A stretch of 64,000 nt of DNA from Hormiphora californensis (Eukaryota; Ctenophora; Tentaculata; Cydippida; Pleurobrachiidae): NCBI GenBank assembly GCA_020137815.1, contig CM035356.1, positions 7,561,211 to 7,625,210 of the forward strand, in the 5' to 3' direction. A program made the translations under genes and the position numbers. The notes under the pieces are model-generated. The model was given only the letters and a program-made list of their open reading frames with translations. It made no database searches and had not been told where the DNA came from. This document shows, piece by piece, positions 12,039 through 32,782 of this stretch; within the stretch, counting starts at the first letter, position 1, and every line of letters starts with the position of its first letter.

Positions 12039-13945
12039 TTAATTCGTTGCATTGTTTTTAATCAAGTATAAAATATTAAAATCATTCCTGTCTGTAAACC
12101 GTTTAGGACTGGAACCTCGGTGACCACGGAGGCTGACAACAAGGGTTTTCAAGAGACAAAATGATAAACGTTGCCGGATATACCTTATTGAGTCTGGGTA
12201 TGATTGACCGGTTTTCTCAGAAAGACGATAAGCTATCTGTTTGTATAGTTTGTCAGCTTCATTACCAACGATACCGGATGTAGAGAAGACGACGGGAGTA
12301 AAATAGCTTTTTTCCACCTGGAGGATGCGCTCTCCGTAGGCCCGTTTCTTCTCAACCTCGTGTTTCTTCAAGACCTTATCAACTGATAGAGATTTGTTTG
12401 TTGGCGCCCTAGAGTTGAAGATGCGAACATCGAGGAACAGTTTTGACATGTCAGTTTTTGACCTAACGCCACGAGCAGAAACGTCGAGACGAGCTTCATC
12501 TGTTTTGATGGCAGTTTCATATTTGAGGGTCTCCCCGGTGAGAGGCAACAAGTGGGGTTCTACAACAACGTCTCTGCAACCGGCCTCAACTAGCAGATTT
12601 GCGGTCAGGTCTCGGATCTGATTGTGCCTGAGATTAACATAGCCCCCACGAGCACAAGATAGGCAGTGTTCGATGGAATTCACTTTGCCACAAGCACAGT
12701 GGTTAGGGAAATCATGGAGAGCCAGATCGTACCGCAAAGCTAGAGCATCCCAGAATTCTGATTTGTTGAGGTTGAAACCATGCTCCGCCAGGGGGAGACT
12801 AGTTAGCCAGGTGGACGAGCCACGTTTGCACAGTTCTTCATGAAGTCTCAGCTGGTCTGGACACAGTTTCTCAGCAACCGCCGCTAACTGTTTCTTGTTG
12901 GACATAGTTTTAGCATATGCAACCTCTTCCTTAGCCACCTTCAAGCTCTTGGCAACTGACACGAATCTCTCTTCAGTAATGGTTGTGTTCTGTTCGATTA
13001 TTATCTTTGAGAGAGGTGTAGTTGCAACAAGGGATCGCTGGTGCTCAATGTCAGCGGCTGCACAAGGGTTATCGATGCCAAGTCCCCCATTCCTGCACGG
13101 TAGTGAAAAACGTTCCCGGTGGAGAGGGGTAAAATGGTTGTTCACTGCTGCTGGAAGAAACAAGGTCGTGATTGCTGACTCCAGGGGTGCAAAAAGTTCT
13201 GAGATGTTTGGTGTTGTCCTCATCAGAAAAAGCCAGCGTTTAGAGAGTCCCATGCAGAAACCTGTGTAGGCAGCCTGGGGCTCTGTGTTGGCAATGTTTG
13301 CGATGGCCTGCACGTCTTCAACCCAACGTTGAATTTCCTTACACGCATAGTCCCGCTGGAATTCAAGAGACCCTATGGGGGCACCAAGGTAACGATGACC
13401 GTCAGATTTGATGATGACGTCAGTGTCTGCGAATATAGATGTAGCCTCCTCAAAGTGTTCTGGCTTAACAATGAGCACAGATTTGTCAGGGCGGGGGAAA
13501 TACCCATAACCGGGACCGTTGGTTACCAATGAATCCCACCACTCTCTAACACCCATAAGAGTACCCGCAGCAGCACCATCGTCAGCATAAAATATTTGAT
13601 TAGGGGGAGTGGCAGAAAGTTTTTCAATTAGCGGACGGAGACTGATGCAATAAAAGGGTGAAGCAATATTACACCCTTGGGTAGTCCCTTCTGAAGACAG
13701 AAGAATGGTACCATCCGAGAGAAAGAGGCGAACTGGAGACCGATATAGATTTATGGCAAAGATTGAGAGTGCTGGACATAAATACCTCAAGTTGACCAGA
13801 GCAGTCTCTCTGTTTAGGACATTAAAGGCATTACGGGCGTCAGCAAGTAAAACAGCCTGACAGTTATCGTCGTCAAAAAAGTGTCGCATTGAATGAACTG
13901 CAGCCTCGGCCCCACCTTGTTGTCCAGCAGCGAGTTGTAGCGGGC
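12039..13945 (-). mobile_element. 5'-truncated reverse transcriptase with C-terminal zinc-binding and nuclease-like region
   Basis: Open frame from about 13945 to a stop at 12039; the first ATG is at 13889, but the homology-like stretch GPLQLAAGQQGGAEAAVHSM lies upstream of it. RT motif A is VLLADARNAFNVLNRE, motif B is SSEGTTQGCNIASPF and motif C is FYADDGAAAG. Further on there is a CxC...EHCLSC zinc-knuckle-like block, a GGYVNLRHNQIRD segment and acidic DVSARG...FLDVRIFN residues, resembling a PD-(D/E)XK-type nuclease. From memory, similar multi-domain RT proteins occur in cnidarian and sponge gene sets. The usual RT N-terminus (fingers) is missing, because the frame stops at a junction with a palindromic repeat near 13945. 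Intact through 600 codons, so a recent insertion. Confidence 0.85.
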
Positions 13946-13950
13946 CACAT

Positions 13951-14252
13951 CCAAGAGCGCACCACCTCCAGAAGACACCACTTCAAGAGCGCACCACATC
14001 AAAGAGAGCTCCCCATCCAGAAGATACCACGCGCAGGGGACACCACGCGCAGAAGAGACCAGCGCGGCGTTGTATTTGCGCGTGCGGTCTCTTCTGCGCG
14101 TGGTGTCCCCTGCGCGCGGTATCTTCTGGATGGGGAGCTCTCTTTGATGTGGTGCGCTCTCGGAGTGGTGTCTTTTGGAGGTGGTGCGCTCTTGGATGGG
14201 GTGCGCTCTTGAACTTTATTATGGTTCCTTATCCCGGGGATGCCATCCCCCC
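13951..14252. repeat. Palindromic minisatellite block at the RT 5' junction
   Basis: About 75-base arms (near 13990-14066 and 14087-14161) are almost perfect reverse complements around a GC-rich spacer. They are built from units containing AGAGCGCACCAC and CCAGAAGAYACCAC. The block ends with a motif that is the inverse of 11836-11880. Confidence 0.8.
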
Positions 14253-14259
14253 AAAACAG

Positions 14260-14990
14260 CAAAAACGGGCATCTTGGAAACGTGGAGGACGAGCTGAAAA
14301 AAACTAACACATAACAAATGAATTTAAATACCCGCGCGCGAAGCTTGGCAACGCCGTAGTAAAATTAATCGCGCGTTACGTATAATGCTTAGCGCGTGTG
14401 CATTCGTACTAGGAAAATTAATGTTTCAGTCGGATTTCCAAGATGGCCGTTTTTGTCACTTTCAGGCATCGGCACGGGTCGCCCTCTTTTTTAGCTGTGG
14501 GGTGCAGTGTGGGATGCCAAAGACACGACTTTATTCATTTTAGTACGATTATTGGAAACATCAGTCCTTCACCTACCGTCTAAATATTAGATCTTTGAAA
14601 ATCGAAACGCATGCCCCTTGGGCCTCCAAAAAAATGGGCCTCCGGCTTACAGCTTACTGCCTGCACATATTATGCAGTTTGTTAGCTTTATGAAACTTGT
14701 CCATGATTGAAATTTAGGCATTTTAGGGAAAATATTAAATACTCACAACCAGCAACATCAGGCCTTGGCATGCCTTGCAGACCCCTAGTGCACACGTTTC
14801 CCACGGCTTCTAGGGCCTTCAGCGTAGGCCAACATCAGGCCATCTGGGTCCCATCTGGGTCCTTGGATACACTTTATTGAGCTATCTCACCGAAAATGCT
14901 GTGTAAAAGGGAGAAATAATTGCTCGTACATAGTTAAAAACTCGCAATTTGCAATGATAAACGATGATTATAAAAAATAGTATGACAGGT
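14260..14990. other. Non-coding intergenic stretch
   Basis: Between the RT block and the MFS gene 3' end. It contains CpG-rich patches near 14330-14410 but no convincing ORF, RNA gene or repeat that I can name. Confidence 0.5.
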
Positions 14991-14995
14991 GGAAC

Positions 14996-15001
14996 TTTAT
15001 T
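14996..15001 (-). terminator. Poly(A) signal of MFS gene
   Basis: AATAAA on the minus strand, 19-24 bases past the stop codon ending at 15021. Confidence 0.6.
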
Positions 15002-15020
15002 TTCAGTTTATTTTTCACAT

Positions 15021-17351
15021 TTATCGGTCTTTAGCGGGTCCAGCCCGCTCCCTTGAAACTGGGGCCACATTTCTTTCAATGGGTGTCATTTCAGTTCCCT
15101 GGTCAACGGTCCTGACATCACTCGGACTAGTGTCCGTCATTCTATAGTCCAGGACATACAGGTACAGCGCAATCCAAACAGCCAGACTTGCTACAAACGC
15201 CAAACTAATCCAGAATATAAACCATCCAGTGTAGAACACTCCCTTACCCAGGGTAACCACTGCCATTATTGCAGCTGCCACGGCGATGGTTGTCAGGCCA
15301 ATTCCGTACAGGGTCGCAAAGTTATTCCTCCCGAAATACCGTACCAGCACGACAGGGTAGAGAGAGAAGATTCCTCCACCGCCCAGGAATAGCACCACAA
15401 ATGCAATGAAGTAGAGAATCTTACCATAGAACATGGCAACATAAACAAGGACAGTCGCTATGGTGATAGCGATTGTCATGGTCAGCACCAGGCCCTCCAA
15501 ATACATGAAATCCGAGATTATGCCCCACACAAACGCTCCAAGTCCCTTTGCCACACCCAGGGAACCTCCAACCTGGGCAAGGAACAAATCGTCGCGGATA
15601 AAAGACTGCCCGTAAACTTTGAACATGGTGAGACCGGTGAGTACAGGTGCAAGAGCGAATGAAAACAGAAAGTAGCACTTCCAGAATATGGGCAGTTGGA
15701 GGGATGTGGTGACTTCTAGTTCTTGTTTTGGTTCGTTTTGCCTCCTGCGAGGATTGGTAGATCAGTCAATAAAATGAGGCTAAAATTATCAAACTATTTA
15801 GAACTACGCCAAAGCTAAGATAATAAAGATCTACCAAACCTACGAAAAATTAAGATTAAATACCTGCGACGTCTAGCCCGGCTACTATTAGTTGTTTCCG
15901 TTATAATACTCTCTGTCTCCTCATCGGCATGTTGTGCATCCTCGGCATCCTCTGGTTGGCATGGATACCGAGCTAGAAATGCTATACCCACTATCTGGAC
16001 TATCGTCAGACCTATAATAGAGAGAATGAAGGTGAAGATCGTCAGACCTGTAATAGAGAGAATGAAGGTGAAAATATTTAAGTTACTCTCTCTCCGTGCC
16101 CTGCGACGGCAAATGTAAAGGAGGGATAGAACTAAGAACATAACAACTTTACAGGTAGTTTGTTATTTGTTAGAAACTGAAAAGTATTGACCTAAGATAG
16201 CGAGAAGATACACTTTCGGAACGTTATTCAAAACACCCTCGTTCACAAAATATCGTTCCGTTTTATCGGCGTATGGAGCGTGAGAGGGCGAGACGTTGTG
16301 GGGGTTGATAATCAATGTCACTATCGGGTTTACTACTGCTGGTGCTGCAGCAAAGGCTCCATAGTTGATTCCATTTACCTGGGATGGGGGTGGTAGGGTT
16401 CAAAACCTCAAACATATCATGGACAGATGATAATAACGTGTTCTTACTCACCATGCCCTCCCATCGCGGGACCCATTTGATGGCCTCGGTGAGGGCTCCA
16501 ATGGTTGCCAAGGTAACTCCAAATGCTATAAACACTGCCGATACAAAGTTTAGATAGTAGCTCATTTTGAGGGCGATGTAGCTGATAACAAAGGATAACG
16601 TGTACACTGCAGAACCAATTGCAGCTGATTGCCAACCTAGGTAACAAAATAAACAACGATTTAATGGTACTAAATAAATAAATTGACTGCTAGTTTTTTG
16701 TTACTAAAGGAGAAGGGAATAAAACTAAAAAATGTATTTTACCTCCAAGTTTTTGTGTGATAAGTCCACAAGGAATGGATGCAAAGCCGGTGAGAAGGAC
16801 CCCAAAGAATATGAGAACTGATAGGTCGCTGTATCTGAGATCTGGATCTGCTCCTTCACCCCTCACTCTGGCATAGGATACCAGATACGTGACCTGGTTA
16901 CCTGGGAATGTGTAACCTGGTTACCTAGGATACCAGATACGTGACCTGGTTACCTGGGAATGTGTCGGTGAAACTTGAAATCAATCAAACGTACCATCTC
17001 TCAATATATCTCTCAATGTATCTGAACATTACTGATGGCCCTCAAATTATAGATCTAGGAAGCTAGAGATCAGCTTTATATCTAGGATAATATCAGCTAT
17101 ATTTTACCTAGTGATGTTATTTATGCCTGATCCCACTTCCAACCCTCTATACTATACCTAGTGGTTTTGTTTGTGCCTCCCACTTCCAACCTTCAGCTGG
17201 TTTACCTACCTAGTGATGTGACTGTTCCCACACTAAACTGGATCAGAGCCGACCCTATAAGGGCTACTGTCTGTCTGCATTTCAGGTTTTGACACTTTTG
17301 GGCATGTTTCTTGACCGTCCTCCACGCTCTTTCCAGCCCTGACCGGGCCAT
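15021..17351 (-). CDS. MFS transporter (MFS_1; monocarboxylate/oxalate-antiporter-like), complete
   Basis: Six exons with fully consistent phases: 17210-17351, 16743-16901, 16452-16636, 16192-16378, 15864-16011 and 15021-15744, totalling 514 aa. Hydrophobic segments fit two bundles separated by a charged central loop (EDAEDAQHADEETESIITE) in exon 5 and the start of exon 6. The second half opens with LTGLTMFKVYGQSFIRDD, a layout I associate with oxalate/formate-antiporter-like and 'apicoplast pyruvate carrier-like' MFS proteins. It is a probable plasma- or organelle-membrane carrier of small organic anions; the substrate is not determinable. Two of its splice acceptors lie in short tandem duplications, giving competing AG sites. 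Confidence 0.9.
16005..16076. repeat. 36-bp tandem duplication spanning the exon 5 acceptor of the MFS gene
   Basis: Two adjacent 36-base copies (16005-16040, 16041-16076) differing at a few bases. Each carries an intron-3'-end-like TATTAYAG|GTCTGACG. Use of the outer acceptor would add exactly 12 codons in frame (LTIFTFILSIIG). Confidence 0.85.
16874..16965. repeat. 52-bp offset duplication spanning the exon 2 acceptor of the MFS gene
   Basis: The sequence around the acceptor recurs 52 bases away (about 16874-16913 and 16926-16965). Both copies contain TTCCCAG|GTAACCAGG. The outer acceptor (16953) would bring an in-frame TAG, so only the inner one (16901) gives the full protein. Confidence 0.85.
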
Positions 17352-17630
17352 GTGATACCGGGCTGGAAATGTATCAAAGAACAAGATTAGACATGATATA
17401 CCGGGCACTTACAAAATCAAACAGCGATATCAAACAGGAAGCCACTAAGTTGACTACAGCTAGTGCTGCAGCACTTGTTATGTTCTAACCCTCGTTTACA
17501 AAGGGTCAATGCCGCAATAGGTTCTATACAATACACAGCTTTGATGTCACTATTTTGACCGACAGATTAATGATCGATGGGCCCAGTACAAGCAAACACA
17601 AAATTTATAGAGACACACAGATTCAGAATT

Positions 17631-17692
17631 ACAGAGAGAGAGAGAGAGAGAGAGAAAAAGAAGAGAGAGAGAGAGAGAGAAAAAAAAGAGAG

Positions 17693-17762
<70 letters not shown>
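17631..17762. repeat. (GA)n microsatellite
   Basis: About 130 bases, interrupted by a few A-runs, roughly 280 bases 5' of the MFS start codon. Confidence 0.95.
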
Positions 17763-17765
<3 letters not shown>

Positions 17766-18718
17766 TAAAAAACATATGAACAGTCTCCACCTTAGTTACT
17801 GTACCCACCCACGTGATACTGAAAGATGTGCCCGATTGACTGAACTGTTTAATTGAAGCTATTATCTCTTTGCTAACTGTATCAATAAAAACTAATTTTC
17901 CACGGAATGACTTCCCGGTAAAGAGGTATAATCTTTCTGTAAACGTCGCCCCACCATATTGATCTACACCAGCTACACCTAGAAAGCGACTTGTGTCTGG
18001 GTATTTTAATGGCAAATGCCTGCCTTTATTTAAATGTCTCTACACAACATGTTACGTACCATGGAATGCCATATATCCAATATAATATGTGCAAGTCGAG
18101 TTATGTAAGGAGAGTCATGTAAGGCGTGCTGATAGGTTTTTCAATTACTATGACAGAAAACAAAGAACTCCTGGCGCCCAGCTTTGTTAGAAAAGAAACA
18201 AAGTCTCAGAGCCTACACACACGCAAGATTCAGTTTGTTGACTTTATCACACATACTGAGCTAATTTTACCGTATTAAAACGTTAGTGTGTTGCACTAAA
18301 AACTAACTTTTTGATGTTTCAAACAAGGTCATTGAGTCTTGATTTTTTACAAAGATTGATCTCTATACAAACAAAGTTAGTAAATTATGTCAGCTTGATA
18401 AAATAACTTCTACCAAAACGCCTGCTTGAAAACTAATATATCACTCATATATATTTTTTGTCTCATCCTTCTTCTTCTTCTTTTCGAGTCCTATCGCTCT
18501 CTCTTTCTCTTATGTACAAAGTATATTTTTCCATTGAAACTTAATCTTCCTCGAGTTGAGGAAATCTTAATATAAACGTCGTATCATGGTTGTAAGGGGT
18601 CAACAGCTTATCATCGATGGGGAAAGACGATGAAAAGGGGTCGGAACCACACGGTCATTATATAATCGAGTTATGACCCAGAGAATATTTTCCAGATACA
18701 TGTTGGTGGTGGTGGCGT
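17763..18718. other. Intergenic region between MFS 5' end and CLIC-like 3' end
   Basis: No supported gene. AT-rich with a TTC-run near 18470. It may hold the MFS promoter and the 3' UTR of the CLIC-like gene. Confidence 0.45.
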
Positions 18719-28753
<10,035 letters not shown>

Positions 28754-28759
28754 CTTGAG

Positions 28760-30530
28760 AGAGCTAGAGTTGGAGAGTTGGAAGTAAAATAGAACTTTGG
28801 CATACGCTGCAGTTCCCAAGTGCACACATTTTTAACGGCAACTGATACAGGGGACTGCAGCGTAGGCCAAATGGAACTTTAAAAAAATAATTTCTTGGAA
28901 ACGAACTCAAAAGTGGTTGGACTGAAGTAAAGAGAACAAGTTTATATTATTTTTGTAACAACGGTTTCAACGTAAAACGGCAATTAATTAGAACTGGGAA
29001 GGTGGGTATATTTATCATACATTTGACAGAAGAAATCGAAGTTTCTAATTTGACACTTGACGAGCACTGTAGAACAAAAGTAAAACTGTATGTAGCTAGG
29101 CCCAGGTCTACAAAATTAATTTATGCTACAGTCCGCGAATAAAAGAAAAGTTACACAGAGAGAGAGAGAGAGGAGCCATTGAGCCAACTATGGGCCGCAC
29201 AGTCCGCACTGGGGTGATAATTAGCAGCGTCAGCAGCAGTTGACCTAAAGTTGATTCTCGGCACGCGACCACCCACCTCTTTGGAGGTCAGTCTGGGAGA
29301 TTCGTTAGTGAGTAGCGACCACCCCCCGGCCACGTGTATTAGAACACACGTGTTAGATATCAACACCATGACGGACACATCTTAGGATATTTCTCCTCAT
29401 AGCAAGCTGTTCCTTAATCCTTAGGCTTTCATCATTATCAAATATGCAATGTAGTGTATTCCAAGATAATAGTGTTCCTCCCTGTTACTACATCGAGACA
29501 TTATCTAGACATGATTATTCCAGCTCTTAGGGCTCCCACAGATTCCTTATCTTATGCTAGGCTTTCATCACTAAGGAATCTACATCAAGCTCCAAGCTCC
29601 ATATCAGAATTCAAAGTGCAGGGACAGATGCACTGATATATAAGCGTTATTGTTACTCAACAACATAGTGACCGGAATGGAGGGTCAACATTCAACAATA
29701 ACTGTAAAGGGAAGCTTGAAGGAGTTATAGTTGTTACAAGTTGTTAGGCAAATGAGCCGTTAAACGTATCGGAATGAGAATTGCAACAAGAAAAGTCATA
29801 TAGAAGACCCTTAAAAATTATGAGCCGATTTATCTGTCGAAATGATAGCTCCTTCCGAGATGGTCAAAAGAAAACGTTGAAATTTATCTGTGGTTTCAAC
29901 TTTGGGAGGGGGACGTGGTTGATATCGATAATTAGTGAGCCGGTTTGGCCCCCTTCAATTAATTGAAATATATATTGACACGGACCACAGCTATTTTCCG
30001 TAAACCGTATAATTTTCAAACTGATGGAGTTCCAGAAATTCTAGAAATTACATGTTTTGAGTTGTAAAAATACCGTGCCAAGAATTCACACCTTTCAAAT
30101 ACCTGACAACGAAATACCTGCCCCCGTCCTGGTCCAGCAGTCCTGGCTTATGAAAACATATATATGGTTGAAGTCAAATAAGCACAAGGTTGAGTAGTGT
30201 GTGCAGTATTTGCAGGAGATATAACTTTAAAAAGTAGGTAGGGAAGTATTACAAGAGACCTTATAACATATCTTTTACTCTCGGCAGAGGATCGAGACAA
30301 AGAAGCTGAAACATAAGTCTCGGTAAATATCCTGCAATTTGTAATGACCGATCGGCAATCATTACTTTACCAGTTGTATACGTTTGTGTGTAACGGGTTG
30401 CACCAACGTCTCATCTGGTGCCCAAGAAACGATTGGATAAGTTCTGATTTTCTATGACACAGCAAGCAAATAATCCGTATAATATATAACCCATATAATG
30501 TCACCTATCGGGGATATTCAAGAGAGATAT
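28760..30530. other. No supported gene
   Basis: Upstream of exon A4; possible distal promoter. A short (GA) run at 29158-29172. Otherwise unremarkable to my reading. Confidence 0.45.
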
Positions 30531-30535
30531 TAAAG

Positions 30536-30538
30536 AGA

Positions 30539-30603
<65 letters not shown>

Positions 30604-30605
30604 TT
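30536..30605. repeat. (GA)n followed by (GGCT)n microsatellite
   Basis: About 38 bases of GA, then seven GGCT units. Confidence 0.95.
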
Positions 30606-30765
30606 TTGGCTGGAAAATTTAATGGTGGACAATACAGCAATGAAAATAAATAAATATTAAACATACTGAGTCCTGCCCCGTGCGAAGAGATCGATACTCG
30701 TAAAGATAGACATTTAAAACAGGAAGATGATCTCCACAAGCTTGTGGGGCAAAATTTGGTGAGTT

Positions 30766-31683
30766 CTAGATGCACTCTATCACACCTTTTCTCAAAATAT
30801 ACTTTCTCTCTGGGTGCTCGTGTCTCAGTTCGTTAAGAGTTTTAATGGATTTCCTCCTTTCAACCCTCTCTTCAAAACTCCTGTCAGGCTCGATATAAAC
30901 ACGGCTATAACTGCCAGACTTTCTCAACTCACACGCCTTTCTCAAAAGAACAAGGAGACTGTCTCTAGACTGCAATGTCACTTTAACAGGCCTAACCTTA
31001 CCCTCAACTTTAGATCCCAACCTGATACAGCTGTCCAGAAGTGGCTTCTCGTTCAGTTCCTCTAACAGAGACGTCACCGTGGCATCCACAGTACCTCCAA
31101 CAGGTTCCTCAGGCAGCCCAAAAATCATCAGATTCTTGGAGCGGTCCTCTTGGTCAGCTCTTGGGACTGATGCTTTACTGACAGCTTCCTGGATTTTCAT
31201 CGGAGCTAATGCGGCACTACAGTTCTGCGTCAAGATAGCTGAATAGCTCTTCAGGTCACGCTGTACAGACTTAGTCAAAGCTGCAGACTCAACATTTCGA
31301 ATTTCATCTTTCAGTTGGATAACTTGATCTTGAAGATCAATTATCCTACGGTGGGTATCAGCCAGCTCCTTCTGTAGGCTGTTCCTCTCGTCCTCCCCAT
31401 CAACACTGGAAGTTGACGGTCTCCTACTCCCCAGGGGGAATGCAAGATCAAAAAGTAGATTGCATGACTCCGCCAGAAAATACGCTAGGTTGTTCTTCAT
31501 GTACTTCCTCCCATTAAATGTTTCAATACTGATATCAGGAATAGGCATTCCTCTACCTATCAGATCGTGCAGCTCATCTGGAGTAAACTTATTCATTGAA
31601 CCAGGCGATGTGTTGTTACGAATCATGTTATACAGCTTCGTAACTTTGTCAGGGGCAGGGTCTTTGGGATTCCACTCCATCAT
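30766..31683 (-). mobile_element. LINE-type ORF1 protein (orphan)
   Basis: Intact 305-aa frame. Residues about 1-90 form an acidic/helical N-domain, and about 100-135 a coiled coil (LQKELADTHRRIIDLQDQV). An RRM-like core follows with RSKNLMIFGLPEEP and RPVKVTLQSRDSL, then SRVYIEPDRSFEERVERRKS. This order is typical of ORF1 nucleic-acid chaperones of CR1/L2-like non-LTR retrotransposons. No ORF2 (endonuclease/RT) follows downstream, where (GA)/(GGCT) repeats begin. It may be a truncated element or a captured gene. Confidence 0.8.
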
Positions 31684-31774
31684 GATGTTACGGTGATCCT
31701 CGAACGGTGAGACAATTGCAAGCAGAGATAACGATCAGAGCGATAAAAATCGCTCGCAGCAACAGCAATGTGAT

Positions 31775-31777
<3 letters not shown>

Positions 31778-31851
<74 letters not shown>

Positions 31852-31902
31852 AAGAGAGAGAGGGAGAGAGAGAGTGACAGTGACAGTGAGGGAGAGAAAG
31901 AA

Positions 31903-31980
<78 letters not shown>
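31778..31980. repeat. (GA)n microsatellite
   Basis: About 200 bases with a GTGACA interruption near 31875. Confidence 0.95.
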
Positions 31981-31982
<2 letters not shown>

Positions 31983-32129
31983 AAGTAAGGCCTGTCAACA
32001 CGGCTCCGTCGGCGGTTAGTCTCTGGGTTTTGAGGCTTCATATAATAATGCTTGTACGTTCAGTTAGCACCTGAGGAACTATAGAGATGGTAAAAGAAAC
32101 CGAGAATAGAGAATATTATTCGGCTACCA

Positions 32130-32131
<2 letters not shown>

Positions 32132-32207
<76 letters not shown>
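32132..32207. repeat. (TC)n microsatellite
   Basis: About 76 uninterrupted bases. Confidence 0.95.
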
Positions 32208-32210
<3 letters not shown>

Positions 32211-32782
32211 AGTTAATTAACAGTAAGTTTAACCAGCTTCCTAACGCACGTTGGCACCTCTCCATCAAAGTCGTATAATTCTGTGTGCAAAAATACCACC
32301 TTAGATGGTCGATATAGGTCGATATTACTTAGGTCATTCATTGGATGTCTGGCGACGCCGTCCCGATCTGAGAATGAAAGCGGGGTCAACAATATAACTA
32401 ACAAGAATGACACCTTATTGGGCCGGGATTCTGAACTCTCAATGGGACCGGGGGCAGAACTCCTACCCTAAATTCAGACCTAGTGCCCTAAATGTTGAAG
32501 TTCTACATACCTGCCAATGATTATTATATTTCATTTTTATGATCGATTCCCGTCAAAAATCACAGCATGTGTTGACGGCATGTACACATTGTTTACACAA
32601 CACATTAGCTGGCGTTTGTGTAGTGGCTAGTATACTGTCAGAGCATTGGCCTGACCCTATTCTCATTTCTCTCTCCAGTTCTGCACGCAGAGCGTGCGAA
32701 AACTGTGGTCAGAGCATTGGCCTGACAGCTAGTATAACACTCGCCTTATTTTTATTCTAACCCATCTAACTATGTTGTAGTT

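Noticed and set aside
12394-13532. Plus-strand ORFs opposite the reverse transcriptase
   Set aside because: Antisense shadows of the RT frame.
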